From Eikenella exigua (GTDB taxonomy: Bacteria; Pseudomonadota; Gammaproteobacteria; Burkholderiales; Neisseriaceae): a DNA stretch of 64,000 nt. The position numbers and the translations under genes were made by a program. Below are positions 34,304 to 42,165 of this stretch, one piece after another. The DNA lies in contig NZ_CP038018.1 of the NCBI RefSeq assembly GCF_008805035.1, positions 310,001 through 374,000 on the forward strand, in the 5' to 3' direction. Positions within the stretch are counted from its first letter, which is position 1. Each line of letters opens with the position of its first letter. Under the pieces are notes generated by a model. It had not been told where the DNA came from and made no database searches. It was given only the letters and a program-made list of their open reading frames with translations.

Positions 34304-35173
34304 TCAACCCTCTGTTGGTTCGGCCTTGCGCCTGCCGAAGTAGAGGAAGCCGATAAGGCCGCAGGTGATCATGGGGAGGCTGAGCCACTGGCCCATGGAG
34401 AAGTTTAAATAGAGCAGGCCGAGGAATTCGTCTGGCTCGCGGGCAAATTCGGCGATAAAGCGGGCGGTGCCGTAGCCGAGCAGGAACAGGCTCACTACCT
34501 GGCCGGTGGGGCGTGGTTTTTTGGAAAACCACCACAGCAGCACAAACAGCAAAATGCCTTCCAGGGCAAATTGGTAGAGCTGGGAGGGGTGGCGTGGCAA
34601 CATGCCGTATTGCTGAAAAATTGCGCCCCACAGCTGTGGCTGCTCGGTGGCTAGTTTTAAGTCTTCGCTATGTGCTTGGGGGAAGCCCATGGCCCAGAAG
34701 GCGTCCAGCCGGGTGACACGCCCCCAGAGCTCGCCGTTCACAAAGTTGCCGCCCAGGCGCACGGCAGCAAAGCCTAAGGGAGTGAGCGGAGCGATGGAGT
34801 CGGCCAGCTTGAGCGGATTGATTTTATGTTTGTAGGCAAACAGGAGGCCGGCGGTCACCACGCCGAGGAAGCCGCCGTGAAACGACATGCCGCCCTGCCA
34901 TACTTTGAAAATTTCCAGCGGATTGGCAAAATAGTAGGCGTGCTGGTAAAACAGCACATAGCCCAGCCGCCCGCCCACAATCACGCCGATGATGCCCCAG
35001 GTGAGGAAGTCGTCCAGCGTTTGCGTGGTGAACACGCTGTTGCCTTGGCGGATGCGCCGCCGCCCGAGCCACATAAACAGGGCGAAGCCGACGAGGTAGC
35101 TGACGGCATACCAGCGGATGGCGAGCGGGCCGAGCTTGAGCATAACGGGATTGAAAGCGGGATGGATCAACAT
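34304..35173 (-). CDS. lgt: Prolipoprotein diacylglyceryl transferase Lgt
   Basis: 289 residues with seven or so membrane helices. Signature segments: IRWYAVSYLVGFALFMWLG, the GVIVGGRLGYVLFYQ region, MSFHGGFLGVV (catalytic His), GNFVNGELWGRVT (about 142-154) and RHPSQLYQFALEG. It attaches diacylglycerol to the lipobox Cys of prolipoproteins, such as MetQ and PotD in this window. Start chosen at MLIHPAFNPVMLKLGPL, the usual family N-terminus. Confidence 0.95.
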   Translation of the reverse strand: MLIHPAFNPVMLKLGPLAIRWYAVSYLVGFALFMWLGRRRIRQGNSVFTTQTLDDFLTWGIIGVIVGGRLGYVLFYQHAYYFANPLEIFKVWQGGMSFHGGFLGVVTAGLLFAYKHKINPLKLADSIAPLTPLGFAAVRLGGNFVNGELWGRVTRLDAFWAMGFPQAHSEDLKLATEQPQLWGAIFQQYGMLPRHPSQLYQFALEGILLFVLLWWFSKKPRPTGQVVSLFLLGYGTARFIAEFAREPDEFLGLLYLNFSMGQWLSLPMITCGLIGFLYFGRRKAEPTEG

Positions 35174-35533
35174 AGGAAAATGCGGCTAAAACAAAAGGGC
35201 GCATTATAGCGCATCTGGCCATTGGCCGATAACGGGCAGAGGCGTAAAGAAAACCCGGTTTGGGTTGGATTTTGCCGGGTTGTGTTGGGGTTTTGTTGGG
35301 AAGGAGGGGTTTCAGGTAGCCTGAGTGGAGGGAGAGGCTACCTGAAAAAGGCGATTGGGCTTATCAAGCTTAAGAGGTCTGCTGGAAACGGAAGTATCTT
35401 GCCGTATGGCATGGCTATGCTGATTTTCAGGTAGCCTGTGCCGGGAAGGCTACCTGAAAGTTGAAACGCGGCTTTAACTTGCGGCGGGGATTGGGTATGA
35501 TAGCCCGCTTTGAAAGCATCGGCGGAGGCCGTG
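35174..35533. other. lgt / dapF gap with DUS pairs
   Basis: About 360 bp with four exact DUS: 35309-35320 and 35336-35347 (inverted pair), 35431-35442 and 35447-35458 (second pair, close). A G-rich stretch (35270-35305) precedes them. The pyrophosphate-like ORFs are spurious. The dapF leader is short, as the last DUS ends 75 bp before the start. Confidence 0.55.
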
Positions 35534-36382
35534 ATGGCTGTATTGAAATTCACCAAAATGCACGGTTTGGGCAACGATTTTATGGTTATCGACGGCATCG
35601 GCCAGCATTTTGATCCGGCTGCCGCGCCGATTGCCGAATGGGCAGACCGCCACCGGGGCATCGGTTTCGACCAGCTGTTGTTGGTGGAAGCGCCGCCGCT
35701 GCCCGAAGCCGAGTTCGGCTACCGTATTTTCAATGCAGACGGCAGCGAGGTGGAGCAGTGCGGCAACGGCGCGCGCTGTTTTGCCCGTTTTGTGCACGAA
35801 AAAGGCCTGAGCCGGAACCGCCGCATCAAGGTGGCTACGGCCAAAGGGCTGATTGTGTTGAATTTGCAGGAAAACGGCCTGGTTACGGTGGATATGGGCG
35901 AGCCGCGTTTGGTGGCAGCGGATATTCCGTTTGCGCCCGCGCCGGGCGAGGCTGCCGATGCCTTGTGGCACGAGATTGGTTTGGATGGCGCAAGCGCGCG
36001 GTTTTCCTGTGTGAATATGGGCAATCCGCACGCCGTGCTGGTGGTGGACGATGTGCACCGTGCGCCGGTGGCCGAATGGGGCGCGCGCCTGGAGCGGCAT
36101 CCGCAGTTTCCCGAGCGGGTGAACGTGGGTTTTATGCAGGTGCTGGATGCGCACCATATCCGGCTGCGCGTGTTTGAACGCGGTACGGGCGAAACCCAGG
36201 CCTGCGGCACGGGCGCGTGTGCGGCGGCGGTGGCCGGCATGCGGGCGGGGCTGTTGGCGCGGCAGGGTTCGGTGTGCGTGAGCCTGCCGGGCGGTGATTT
36301 GCAGATTGAGTGGGCGGCGGATAACCATGTGTTGATGGCAGGGCCGGCGGCCACGGTGTTTGAAGGAACGGTAACTTACTGA
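35534..36382 (+). CDS. dapF: Diaminopimelate epimerase DapF
   Basis: 282 residues from the ATG at 35534 (VLKFTKMHGLGNDFMVID is the conserved N-terminus). The two catalytic cysteines are in EQCGNGARC (about 73-81) and QACGTGACAAAVAG (about 222-235). It converts LL- to meso-diaminopimelate for lysine and peptidoglycan. Its TGA overlaps the ATG of the DUF484 gene by one base (TGATG), as in the E. coli dapF-yigA-xerC order. Confidence 0.96.
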   Translation: MAVLKFTKMHGLGNDFMVIDGIGQHFDPAAAPIAEWADRHRGIGFDQLLLVEAPPLPEAEFGYRIFNADGSEVEQCGNGARCFARFVHEKGLSRNRRIKVATAKGLIVLNLQENGLVTVDMGEPRLVAADIPFAPAPGEAADALWHEIGLDGASARFSCVNMGNPHAVLVVDDVHRAPVAEWGARLERHPQFPERVNVGFMQVLDAHHIRLRVFERGTGETQACGTGACAAAVAGMRAGLLARQGSVCVSLPGGDLQIEWAADNHVLMAGPAATVFEGTVTY

Positions 36383-37032
36383 TGAACGAAAAGAAAATAT
36401 TGGCTTATTTGCAGGATCACCCGGAATTTCTGTTGAACCATGCCGCCGATTTGGGCGTGCGTCCGGCCGAGGGGCGGGTGCAGTCGTTTGCGCAGGCGCA
36501 ATGGCTGGCGCAGCAGAAAAAGGCGGCCAAAATGGCCGGGCAGCTGGCGCAAATCATGCAGGATGCCGACAGCAACCACCAAACGCTGAGCCGGATGCTC
36601 GGCTTCGTGCGCCGCTTGCTGGCGGCCAATACGCTGTTGCAGGTGTTGCGTGCGGCAGAAGCGGGCTGGCAGGAAGATTTCGCGCTGCCGTCCGGCCGGG
36701 TGTGGTTGTTGGCTGAGCCGCCGAAAAAAGGCGCGGTTTCCGGCAGCTACAGGCTACCTGAAAACCATGCCGCCCATGCTGCCTTGTCTGCCCTGAAAGA
36801 ACCGCTGTGCGGCAACCGCATCGCGCCAGCGCTGATGAAGGCGCTGCCGCAAGAGGGCAGGGGGCTGGAGAGCTTTCTGCTGCTGCCTTTGCGCGTGAAC
36901 GGGCAAACCGTGGCGGTGATGGTGGCGGGCGATGCCGATGAAACGCGCTTTACGCCCGATTTGCCGCTGGATTGGATGCGCGAGCTGGCTGCCTGCACGT
37001 CGGCGGCGCTGGCCAGAGCCGGCGGGTGGTAA
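36382..37032 (+). CDS. DUF484 protein
   Basis: 216 residues. N-terminal helix ILAYLQDHPEFLLNHAADL is characteristic of DUF484 (E. coli YigA). A coiled region follows, then a GAF-like domain (about 95-215) with LPLRVNGQTVAVMVAGDADETRF. Members lie between dapF and xerC in many proteobacteria; function unproven. A DUS is in frame (RLPEN, about 124-128). It overlaps dapF by one base and the next gene by one base (TAATG), so it is in a tight operon. xerC is not next here. Confidence 0.86.
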   Translation: MNEKKILAYLQDHPEFLLNHAADLGVRPAEGRVQSFAQAQWLAQQKKAAKMAGQLAQIMQDADSNHQTLSRMLGFVRRLLAANTLLQVLRAAEAGWQEDFALPSGRVWLLAEPPKKGAVSGSYRLPENHAAHAALSALKEPLCGNRIAPALMKALPQEGRGLESFLLLPLRVNGQTVAVMVAGDADETRFTPDLPLDWMRELAACTSAALARAGGW

Positions 37033-37676
37033 TGATGGCTTGGCAAAGCCCGACTTTGTGGGCGCTATCGGTGTATATCGCCGTATTTCTGACTTTGGCG
37101 TTCCAGCGGCAGCAGTTTTCCTGGCTGTGGGGCAGTGTGATGCTGTGGCTGGGCTTCGGTATTCTCAGCGCACGGATTATGCCCGGCGTGCTGGGGATTA
37201 CCCATGTGGCCAACCTTTATCCGGTGTACGGCTATTTTGCGCTGGGCAGCCTGTTTCTGTTTGCCAACGGCTGGCGTTACGATGCGCGGCAGATGGGCTG
37301 GCGGCTGGACGGCGGCGGGGTGTTTCTTGCCTATTTCGCCGTGGCCGGCGCGGTGCAGCACATAACGTTTTTGTTTTTGCTCTTGCTGGCGGGCTGGCAG
37401 TATCCGCAAGGGATGTCGGTGCCGCTGCTCACCGGCCTGATGTCGCTGTATTTGCTCAAACCGCTGCTGTGGATAGCCGGGCAGACGCTGCTGATGCTGC
37501 TGATGTGGCTGCACCGGCGTTATTTGAGCCGCGATGATGTGCTGCTGTTCAGCCCCTTGCAGCTTCAAGGCGTGTTGCTGATTAGTTTGCTTTTTCAGGT
37601 AGCCTGTTTGCTTGCGGGCGAAAAAATCCTGCTGATTGCCTTGTTGCGCGCGCTTTGGATGCTGTTTTATGGATAG
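37032..37676 (+). CDS. Hypothetical integral membrane protein
   Basis: 214 residues, starting at 37032 on the A of the preceding TAA. About six or seven hydrophobic segments, with a Trp/Gln-rich first loop (QRQQFSWLWG). The region LMWLHRRYLSRDDVLLFSPLQLQGVLLI precedes the last helices. No known motif. A DUS encodes LFQVAC in the penultimate helix, so the uptake signal is used in a membrane segment. Its coupling to dapF-DUF484 suggests an envelope role, but that is inference. Confidence 0.7.
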   Translation: MMAWQSPTLWALSVYIAVFLTLAFQRQQFSWLWGSVMLWLGFGILSARIMPGVLGITHVANLYPVYGYFALGSLFLFANGWRYDARQMGWRLDGGGVFLAYFAVAGAVQHITFLFLLLLAGWQYPQGMSVPLLTGLMSLYLLKPLLWIAGQTLLMLLMWLHRRYLSRDDVLLFSPLQLQGVLLISLLFQVACLLAGEKILLIALLRALWMLFYG

Positions 37677-37731
37677 GGGATGGGGCAAGAATTTGCCAGA
37701 CTAACTTAATTGGCAGTGTGATGCGAAAAAC

Positions 37732-37765
37732 AAAACCAGTCTAAGTGATTACTTAGGCTGGTTTT
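37732..37765 (-). terminator. Hairpin terminator of tRNA-Lys
   Basis: 15-bp arms AAAACCAGTCTAAGT (37732-37746) and ACTTAGGCTGGTTTT (37751-37765), one wobble pair, 4-nt loop. On the minus strand it follows the tRNA by 4 bp and is followed by TGTTTTTCG. Confidence 0.82.
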
Positions 37766-37769
37766 ATTT

Positions 37770-37845
37770 TGGTGGGTCGTGAGCGGCTCGAACGCTCGAC
37801 CTACGGATTAAGAGTCCGCTGCTCTACCAACTGAGCTAACGACCC
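37770..37845 (-). tRNA. tRNA-Lys (anticodon CTT)
   Basis: 76 nt including an encoded CCA (37770-37772). Acceptor GGGTCGT pairs with ACGACCC, the D arm has AGCTCAGTTGGTAGAGC, the anticodon loop is CTCTTAA (CTT, reads AAG) and the T arm has GTTCGAG. A strong hairpin terminator follows. Confidence 0.95.
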
Positions 37846-37912
37846 ATGTAATGTTGTGTATTGTAAAAATGCTTTAACAGACTGTCAAGCATGGTTGGTA
37901 TGGCGGGAGAGG

Positions 37913-37955
37913 AAAGGCTACCTGAAAATTGAAAAATGGTTTTCAGGTAGCCTTT
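37913..37955. terminator. Inverted DUS pair
   Basis: 16-bp arms AAAGGCTACCTGAAAA (37913-37928) and TTTTCAGGTAGCCTTT (37940-37955), 11-nt loop, 28 bp after the stop of the minus-strand hypothetical gene, which it would terminate. Confidence 0.75.
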
Positions 37956-37983
37956 TATTGTGCGAGTAATGCGCCCTGCTTAC

Positions 37984-38664
37984 CTAAGCCACCAGCCAAG
38001 CATTTTTGTGCTGATACATCAAATAGTCGGCGATTTCCCCGTCTTCGTATGCCAAGCGGGGTTCTTGATCAGGGGTGCTCGGGATACGTTCATTTTGGCG
38101 AACGAATTCCAATAAATGGGTTTGGCCGTCTTTTTGCAGTTGCAGGGTGCAGCGGTGCTCGGCGAGGGAGCAATCGGTGATTTCGCAGCCGATGAGCAGG
38201 GGCGAGAGTTCGTCCCATTCGGCCCCGTTCAAGCTGCCGACCCAACCGCGTGCGGCGGTGTTGCCGTATGGGTAAATTTTTACTGCGCGGTTGTCCAACA
38301 GCGTGCTGTATCCCGCGTGCCATGCGGTGTAAACCAAGTATTCATCTGTGTCCAGCAGCAGGCCGAAAAAGCTAGGGCCGCCCATGCCGTAAGTGCCTAG
38401 ATGGGTGCAGAAACCAACAATTTTGCGTCCGATAGGGGATTTGGCCGCCAAATATTCGGGGTGGCCAAACAGCAGCACATCGCGCTTGAAGCGCATGAAA
38501 CCGTAAACCATATAGGCACGGTTGGCCTCGCGGCGCGACAGTCCGACGGCGTAATGTGGCAGCCAGCCTTGCTCGTACCATTGCGGCACTTCTGCTTTGG
38601 GCACCATCATGCAATAGTTTTCCACATTGCCCTGTTGCAGGTCTAAATAGGGGTGGCTTGTCAT
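37984..38664 (-). CDS. Hypothetical protein (226 residues), unknown family
   Basis: 226 residues, soluble, rich in Tyr/Trp/His, no signal peptide. The start MTSHPYLDLQQGNVENYCMM and segments SPIGRKIVGFCTHLGTYGMG and GPSFFGLLLDTDEYLVYTAW look like a folded alpha/beta domain. I do not recognise a family or catalytic motif. It lies between tRNA-Lys and ileS and seems monocistronic, with a DUS pair after it and a Correia-like element before it. Codon use is like the neighbours. A true gene of unknown function. Confidence 0.7.
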   Translation of the reverse strand: MTSHPYLDLQQGNVENYCMMVPKAEVPQWYEQGWLPHYAVGLSRREANRAYMVYGFMRFKRDVLLFGHPEYLAAKSPIGRKIVGFCTHLGTYGMGGPSFFGLLLDTDEYLVYTAWHAGYSTLLDNRAVKIYPYGNTAARGWVGSLNGAEWDELSPLLIGCEITDCSLAEHRCTLQLQKDGQTHLLEFVRQNERIPSTPDQEPRLAYEDGEIADYLMYQHKNAWLVA

Positions 38665-38678
38665 GTGTTTGATTCCTG

Positions 38679-38775
38679 ATATTTCAAATCCTTATTTCTT
38701 CCTGCTATGTTGGCGTACTGGTTGTACTGTCTGCGGCTCGCCGCTTGGTATGAAGAAATCATTATTTCAGCTATA
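38679..38775. mobile_element. Correia-like element, second subfamily, left end degraded
   Basis: Right end ATTATTTCAGCTATA, left part CTTATTTCTTCCTGC, core GTACTGGTTGTACTGTCTGCGGC. It aligns with the reverse complement of the element at 47531-47638, but the left terminus (TATAGC) is mutated. About 97 bp, upstream of the hypothetical gene. Confidence 0.65.
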
Positions 38776-38841
38776 TGTGTTTTCAGGCTACCTGAAAAAA
38801 GGTGGGCAACTAATGCCCACCTTATTGCTGCGGATATTTTA

Positions 38842-38873
38842 ACTTCGTTGAAGCTGACGCTTTCAGGTAGCCT
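38842..38873. repeat. DUS-linked hairpin module behind ileS
   Basis: AACTTCGTTGAAGCT directly before a reverse DUS, 10 bp after the ileS stop on the minus strand. It may serve as the ileS 3' hairpin. Confidence 0.6.
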
Positions 38874-38881
38874 CAACCGGC

Positions 38882-41665
38882 TTAGGCGTAATCCCGCTCT
38901 TCGCCTTTGCCGTCCACATTCTCGGCGCAGCGGGCGCACAGGGTGGGGTAGGCGGCAACGCTGCCTACGCTGTCCACATAGTGCCAACAGCGTTCGCATT
39001 TGGGTGCAGTACTGGGGCGGACTTCGGCGGTGAGCTCATCGCCTTTTTGCAGGTCGATTTTGGAAACGAGCATGGCGAAGCGCAGTTCGCTGCCGAGTGC
39101 TTTCAGGTAGCCGTATTGCGGTTCGGGCGCGGTGAGGACGACTTCGGCCTGCAATGAGGAGCCAACGGTTTTGTCGGCACGCAGCGGCTCGATGGCGGCG
39201 GTAACGGCGGCACGGGCTTCGCGGATGTGTGTCCATTTTTCCACGAGTGCGGCTTCGCCGGCGGCGGGGATGGGCGGGAAGTCGTGCAGGGTGTGGTAGA
39301 GCACGCTGTCTTCTTCGCCGCCGCCGATGATGTCCCACGCTTCTTCGGCGGTGAAGCAGAGGATGGGCGACATCAGCAGCACGAGGCTGCGGGTTATGTG
39401 GTAGAGCGCGGTTTGTGCGCTGCGGCGGGCGTGGCCGTCTTTTTTGGTGGTGTAGAGACGGTCTTTCAGGATGTCCAGATAGAACGCACCGAGGTCTTCG
39501 GAGCAGAACTGTACGATGTCCTGCACGGCGAAGTGGAAGGCGTAGCGCGGGTAGTGGCTACCTGAAACTTTTTCCTGCAACTGACGCGCCAGTACGAGGG
39601 CGTAGCGGTCGATTTCCACCATGTCGGCCTGCGGCACGGCATCTTCAATCGGGTTAAAGTCTTTGAGGTTGGCGAACAGGAAGCTCAGTGTGTTGCGGAT
39701 GCGGCGGTAGCTTTCGGTTACGCGTTTGAGGATTTCTTTGGAAATCGCCAATTCGCCGCTGTAATCGGTGGCGGCAGCCCACAGGCGAAGGATGTCGGCG
39801 CCGAATTTGTTATACACCTCTTGCGGGGCGACCACGTTGCCGATGGATTTGGACATTTTGCGCCCGTTCTGATCGACCACGAAGCCGTGGGTGAGCAGTT
39901 GTTTGTAGGGCGCGCGGCCGAGGGTGGCGCAGCCGGTGAGCATGGAGGATTGGAACCAGCCGCGGTGCTGGTCGCTGCCTTCCAGATACAAATCGGCCGG
40001 CCAAGCGAGCTCGGGGCGCTGTTTCAGCACGGAGAAGTGGGTGCTGCCGGAATCGAACCACACGTCCATGGTGTCGGGCAGTTTGTCGTAGTGTTCGCAG
40101 TCTGCGGGCGACAAGAGCTCGGCTTTATCCAGCTCAAACCAGGCATTGATGCCTTTTTGCTCGATGAGCAGGGCAATTTTTTCCAACAACGCGGCGGAAT
40201 CGGGGTGCAGCTCGCCGGTTTCTTTGTGGGCGAAGAAGGTCATCGGTGTGCCCCAGAAACGCTGGCGGCTCACCACCCAGTCGGGACGGCCTTCAATCAT
40301 GGCTTCGAGGCGGGCGCGGCCCCAGGTGGGGAAGAATTCGGTGTCGTCCACGGCTTTCAGGGCTTTGTCGCGCAGGGTTTTGCCGTCTGCACCGGCTTTA
40401 TCCATGCCGATAAACCATTGGCTGGTGGCGCGGTAAATCAGCGGGGTTTTGTGCCGCCAGCAGTGGGCGTAGCTGTGTTCGATTTTGCTGTGGGCGAGTA
40501 GGCGGTTGTTTTCTTGCAGCCAGGCGATAATCGGCTGATTGGCTTCCCACACGGTCATGCCGGCCAAGCGCGGGGTGTCGGCAGCATAACGGCCTTGCGC
40601 GTTCACGGGGTTGATGAGCTCGATGCCGTATTTGTTGCAGACGAAATAATCTTCCAAACCGTGCGCAGGCGCGGTGTGGACGAGGCCGGTACCGGCTTCG
40701 GTGGTGACATGGTCGCCGTTTAAAACGGGGATGTCGCGCTCGATAAAGGGATGTTCGGCGTGCAGGTTTTCCAAATCTGCGCCGGTACATTCGGCGAGAA
40801 TGGGGCTACCTGAAAAACCGTGGCGTTCCAGCGCGGCTTCGGCCAAATCTTTGGCTAGCACCAGTTTGCCACGCGGCGTGTCGATCAGTTGATACACGAT
40901 GTCTGCGCCGGCGGAAATGGCTTGGCTGGCCGGCAGCGTCCACGGTGTGGTGGTCCAAATCACGGCAAAGGCTTCGCCGGAAATTTCAGGTAGCCTGAAA
41001 GCTTTAGCCAATGCGGCGGTGTCTTTAAACCGATACGCCACATCAATCGCGGGCGATACCTTGTCTTTGTATTCCACTTCGGCCTCGGCCAACGACGAGC
41101 CGCAGTCCAAGCAGAACTGCACAGGCTTGGCGCCGCGATACAGGTAGCCTGCTTTATAAATCTCGCCCAGCGTACGCACCGTGTCGGCTTCGGTTTGGTA
41201 GTCCATGGTCAGATAGGGGTCTTCCCAATCGCCGATCACGCCTAGGCGGATAAAGTCTTTTTTCTGGCGCAGAATCTGCTCAGCAGCATATTGGCGGCAC
41301 AGCTCGCGGAACTTGCTGGGCGGCATTTCTTTGCCGTGCAGTTTTTCCACCATCACTTCAATCGGCAGGCCGTGGCAGTCCCAGCCCGGTACATAGGGCG
41401 CGTCGAAGCCCGCCAGCGTTTTGCTGCGGATGATGATGTCTTTTAAAATTTTATTGACTGCATGACCGATGTGGATGTCGCCGTTGGCATAGGGCGGGCC
41501 GTCGTGCAGGATAAATTTGGGGCGGCCGGCCGCAATTTTGCGCAGCTTCTGATAACGTTTTTCGTCCTGCCACTGCTTCACCCATGCCGGCTCGCGCTTG
41601 GCCAGATTGCCGCGCATGGGGAAGGGGGATTCGTAGAGGTTTACGGTTTTGGCGTAGTCGGTCAT
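38882..41665 (-). CDS. ileS: Isoleucyl-tRNA synthetase
   Basis: 927 residues. Class I synthetase with HIGH motif (HIGHAVNKI, about 64-72) and KMSKS (about 605-609), CP1 editing domain between, and a C-terminal zinc site CERCWHYVDSVG...LCARC. It charges tRNA-Ile and edits Val. At least four DUS or near-DUS are inside the gene (about 39098, 39556, 40804, 40985). The start MTDYAKTVNLYESPFPMRGNLAK is the usual family N-terminus. Confidence 0.96.
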   Translation of the reverse strand: MTDYAKTVNLYESPFPMRGNLAKREPAWVKQWQDEKRYQKLRKIAAGRPKFILHDGPPYANGDIHIGHAVNKILKDIIIRSKTLAGFDAPYVPGWDCHGLPIEVMVEKLHGKEMPPSKFRELCRQYAAEQILRQKKDFIRLGVIGDWEDPYLTMDYQTEADTVRTLGEIYKAGYLYRGAKPVQFCLDCGSSLAEAEVEYKDKVSPAIDVAYRFKDTAALAKAFRLPEISGEAFAVIWTTTPWTLPASQAISAGADIVYQLIDTPRGKLVLAKDLAEAALERHGFSGSPILAECTGADLENLHAEHPFIERDIPVLNGDHVTTEAGTGLVHTAPAHGLEDYFVCNKYGIELINPVNAQGRYAADTPRLAGMTVWEANQPIIAWLQENNRLLAHSKIEHSYAHCWRHKTPLIYRATSQWFIGMDKAGADGKTLRDKALKAVDDTEFFPTWGRARLEAMIEGRPDWVVSRQRFWGTPMTFFAHKETGELHPDSAALLEKIALLIEQKGINAWFELDKAELLSPADCEHYDKLPDTMDVWFDSGSTHFSVLKQRPELAWPADLYLEGSDQHRGWFQSSMLTGCATLGRAPYKQLLTHGFVVDQNGRKMSKSIGNVVAPQEVYNKFGADILRLWAAATDYSGELAISKEILKRVTESYRRIRNTLSFLFANLKDFNPIEDAVPQADMVEIDRYALVLARQLQEKVSGSHYPRYAFHFAVQDIVQFCSEDLGAFYLDILKDRLYTTKKDGHARRSAQTALYHITRSLVLLMSPILCFTAEEAWDIIGGGEEDSVLYHTLHDFPPIPAAGEAALVEKWTHIREARAAVTAAIEPLRADKTVGSSLQAEVVLTAPEPQYGYLKALGSELRFAMLVSKIDLQKGDELTAEVRPSTAPKCERCWHYVDSVGSVAAYPTLCARCAENVDGKGEERDYA

Positions 41666-42072
41666 GTTGGTCTCGGAATGGTTTGATTACGGCTGTGCGG
41701 CGGGCAGTTGCAGCTTGCCTGCCGTGCCGGAATAAAATAAAAAACAAGTTGCCGATTTTATAAGGATTTGGCGCAAAAGGCTACCTGAAAGCGGGGTTTC
41801 GGCTGAGGTAATCTGCGATAAATCGGGCGGAGGTGTTTCAGGTAGCCTCAGTCGGGAGGGGAGGCTACCTGAAAATAGGGAGCGGGCGATGGGTTGGGCT
41901 TGCTATAGCGGAAACACTTTATTTCATACGGCGTTGGCCCGCCCTGCTGTATAACAAACCAACTGAACTTTCGCTACAGCGTTAGTTTACCTTGTTGTAC
42001 CTTTGTACTGTTTGCGGCTCGCCGCCTTGCACCGATTTGTTCTTATATCTGTGCAGGCGTTTTGCGATTAAA
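41666..42072. other. Gap between ileS and the rne terminator
   Basis: About 400 bp. DUS at 41778-41789, 41837-41848 and 41862-41873 (the latter two an inverted pair). A Correia-like element follows at 41904. The ileS promoter lies on the right of its start, but no clear box was found. No gene is supported. Confidence 0.5.
41904..42050. mobile_element. Long, diverged Correia-like element
   Basis: Left end TATAGCGGAAACACTTTATTT, then GGCGTTGGCCCGCCCTGCTGTA. About 45 bp of unrelated sequence follow, then TTGTACTGTTTGCGGCTCGCCGCCTTGC. The right end is not well defined. With its insert it is longer (about 145 bp) than the other copies, similar in size to full-length Neisseria elements, but the insert is not the known one. 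Confidence 0.55.
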
Positions 42073-42158
42073 TTTCAGGTAGCCTCCAAGGCCACAAACC
42101 AACCGCCCCAAGCAATCGTTCGGGGCGGTTGGTTTGTGGCCTTGGAGGCTACCTGAAA
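42073..42158 (-). terminator. Very long perfect hairpin behind rne
   Basis: Two 37-bp perfectly complementary arms (42073-42109 and 42122-42158) with a 12-nt loop. The outer 12 bp of each arm are a DUS. It lies 8 bp after the rne stop. It may terminate rne, cap its 3' end against exonucleases, and act as an uptake signal at once. Confidence 0.8.
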
Positions 42159-42165
42159 GCCTACA

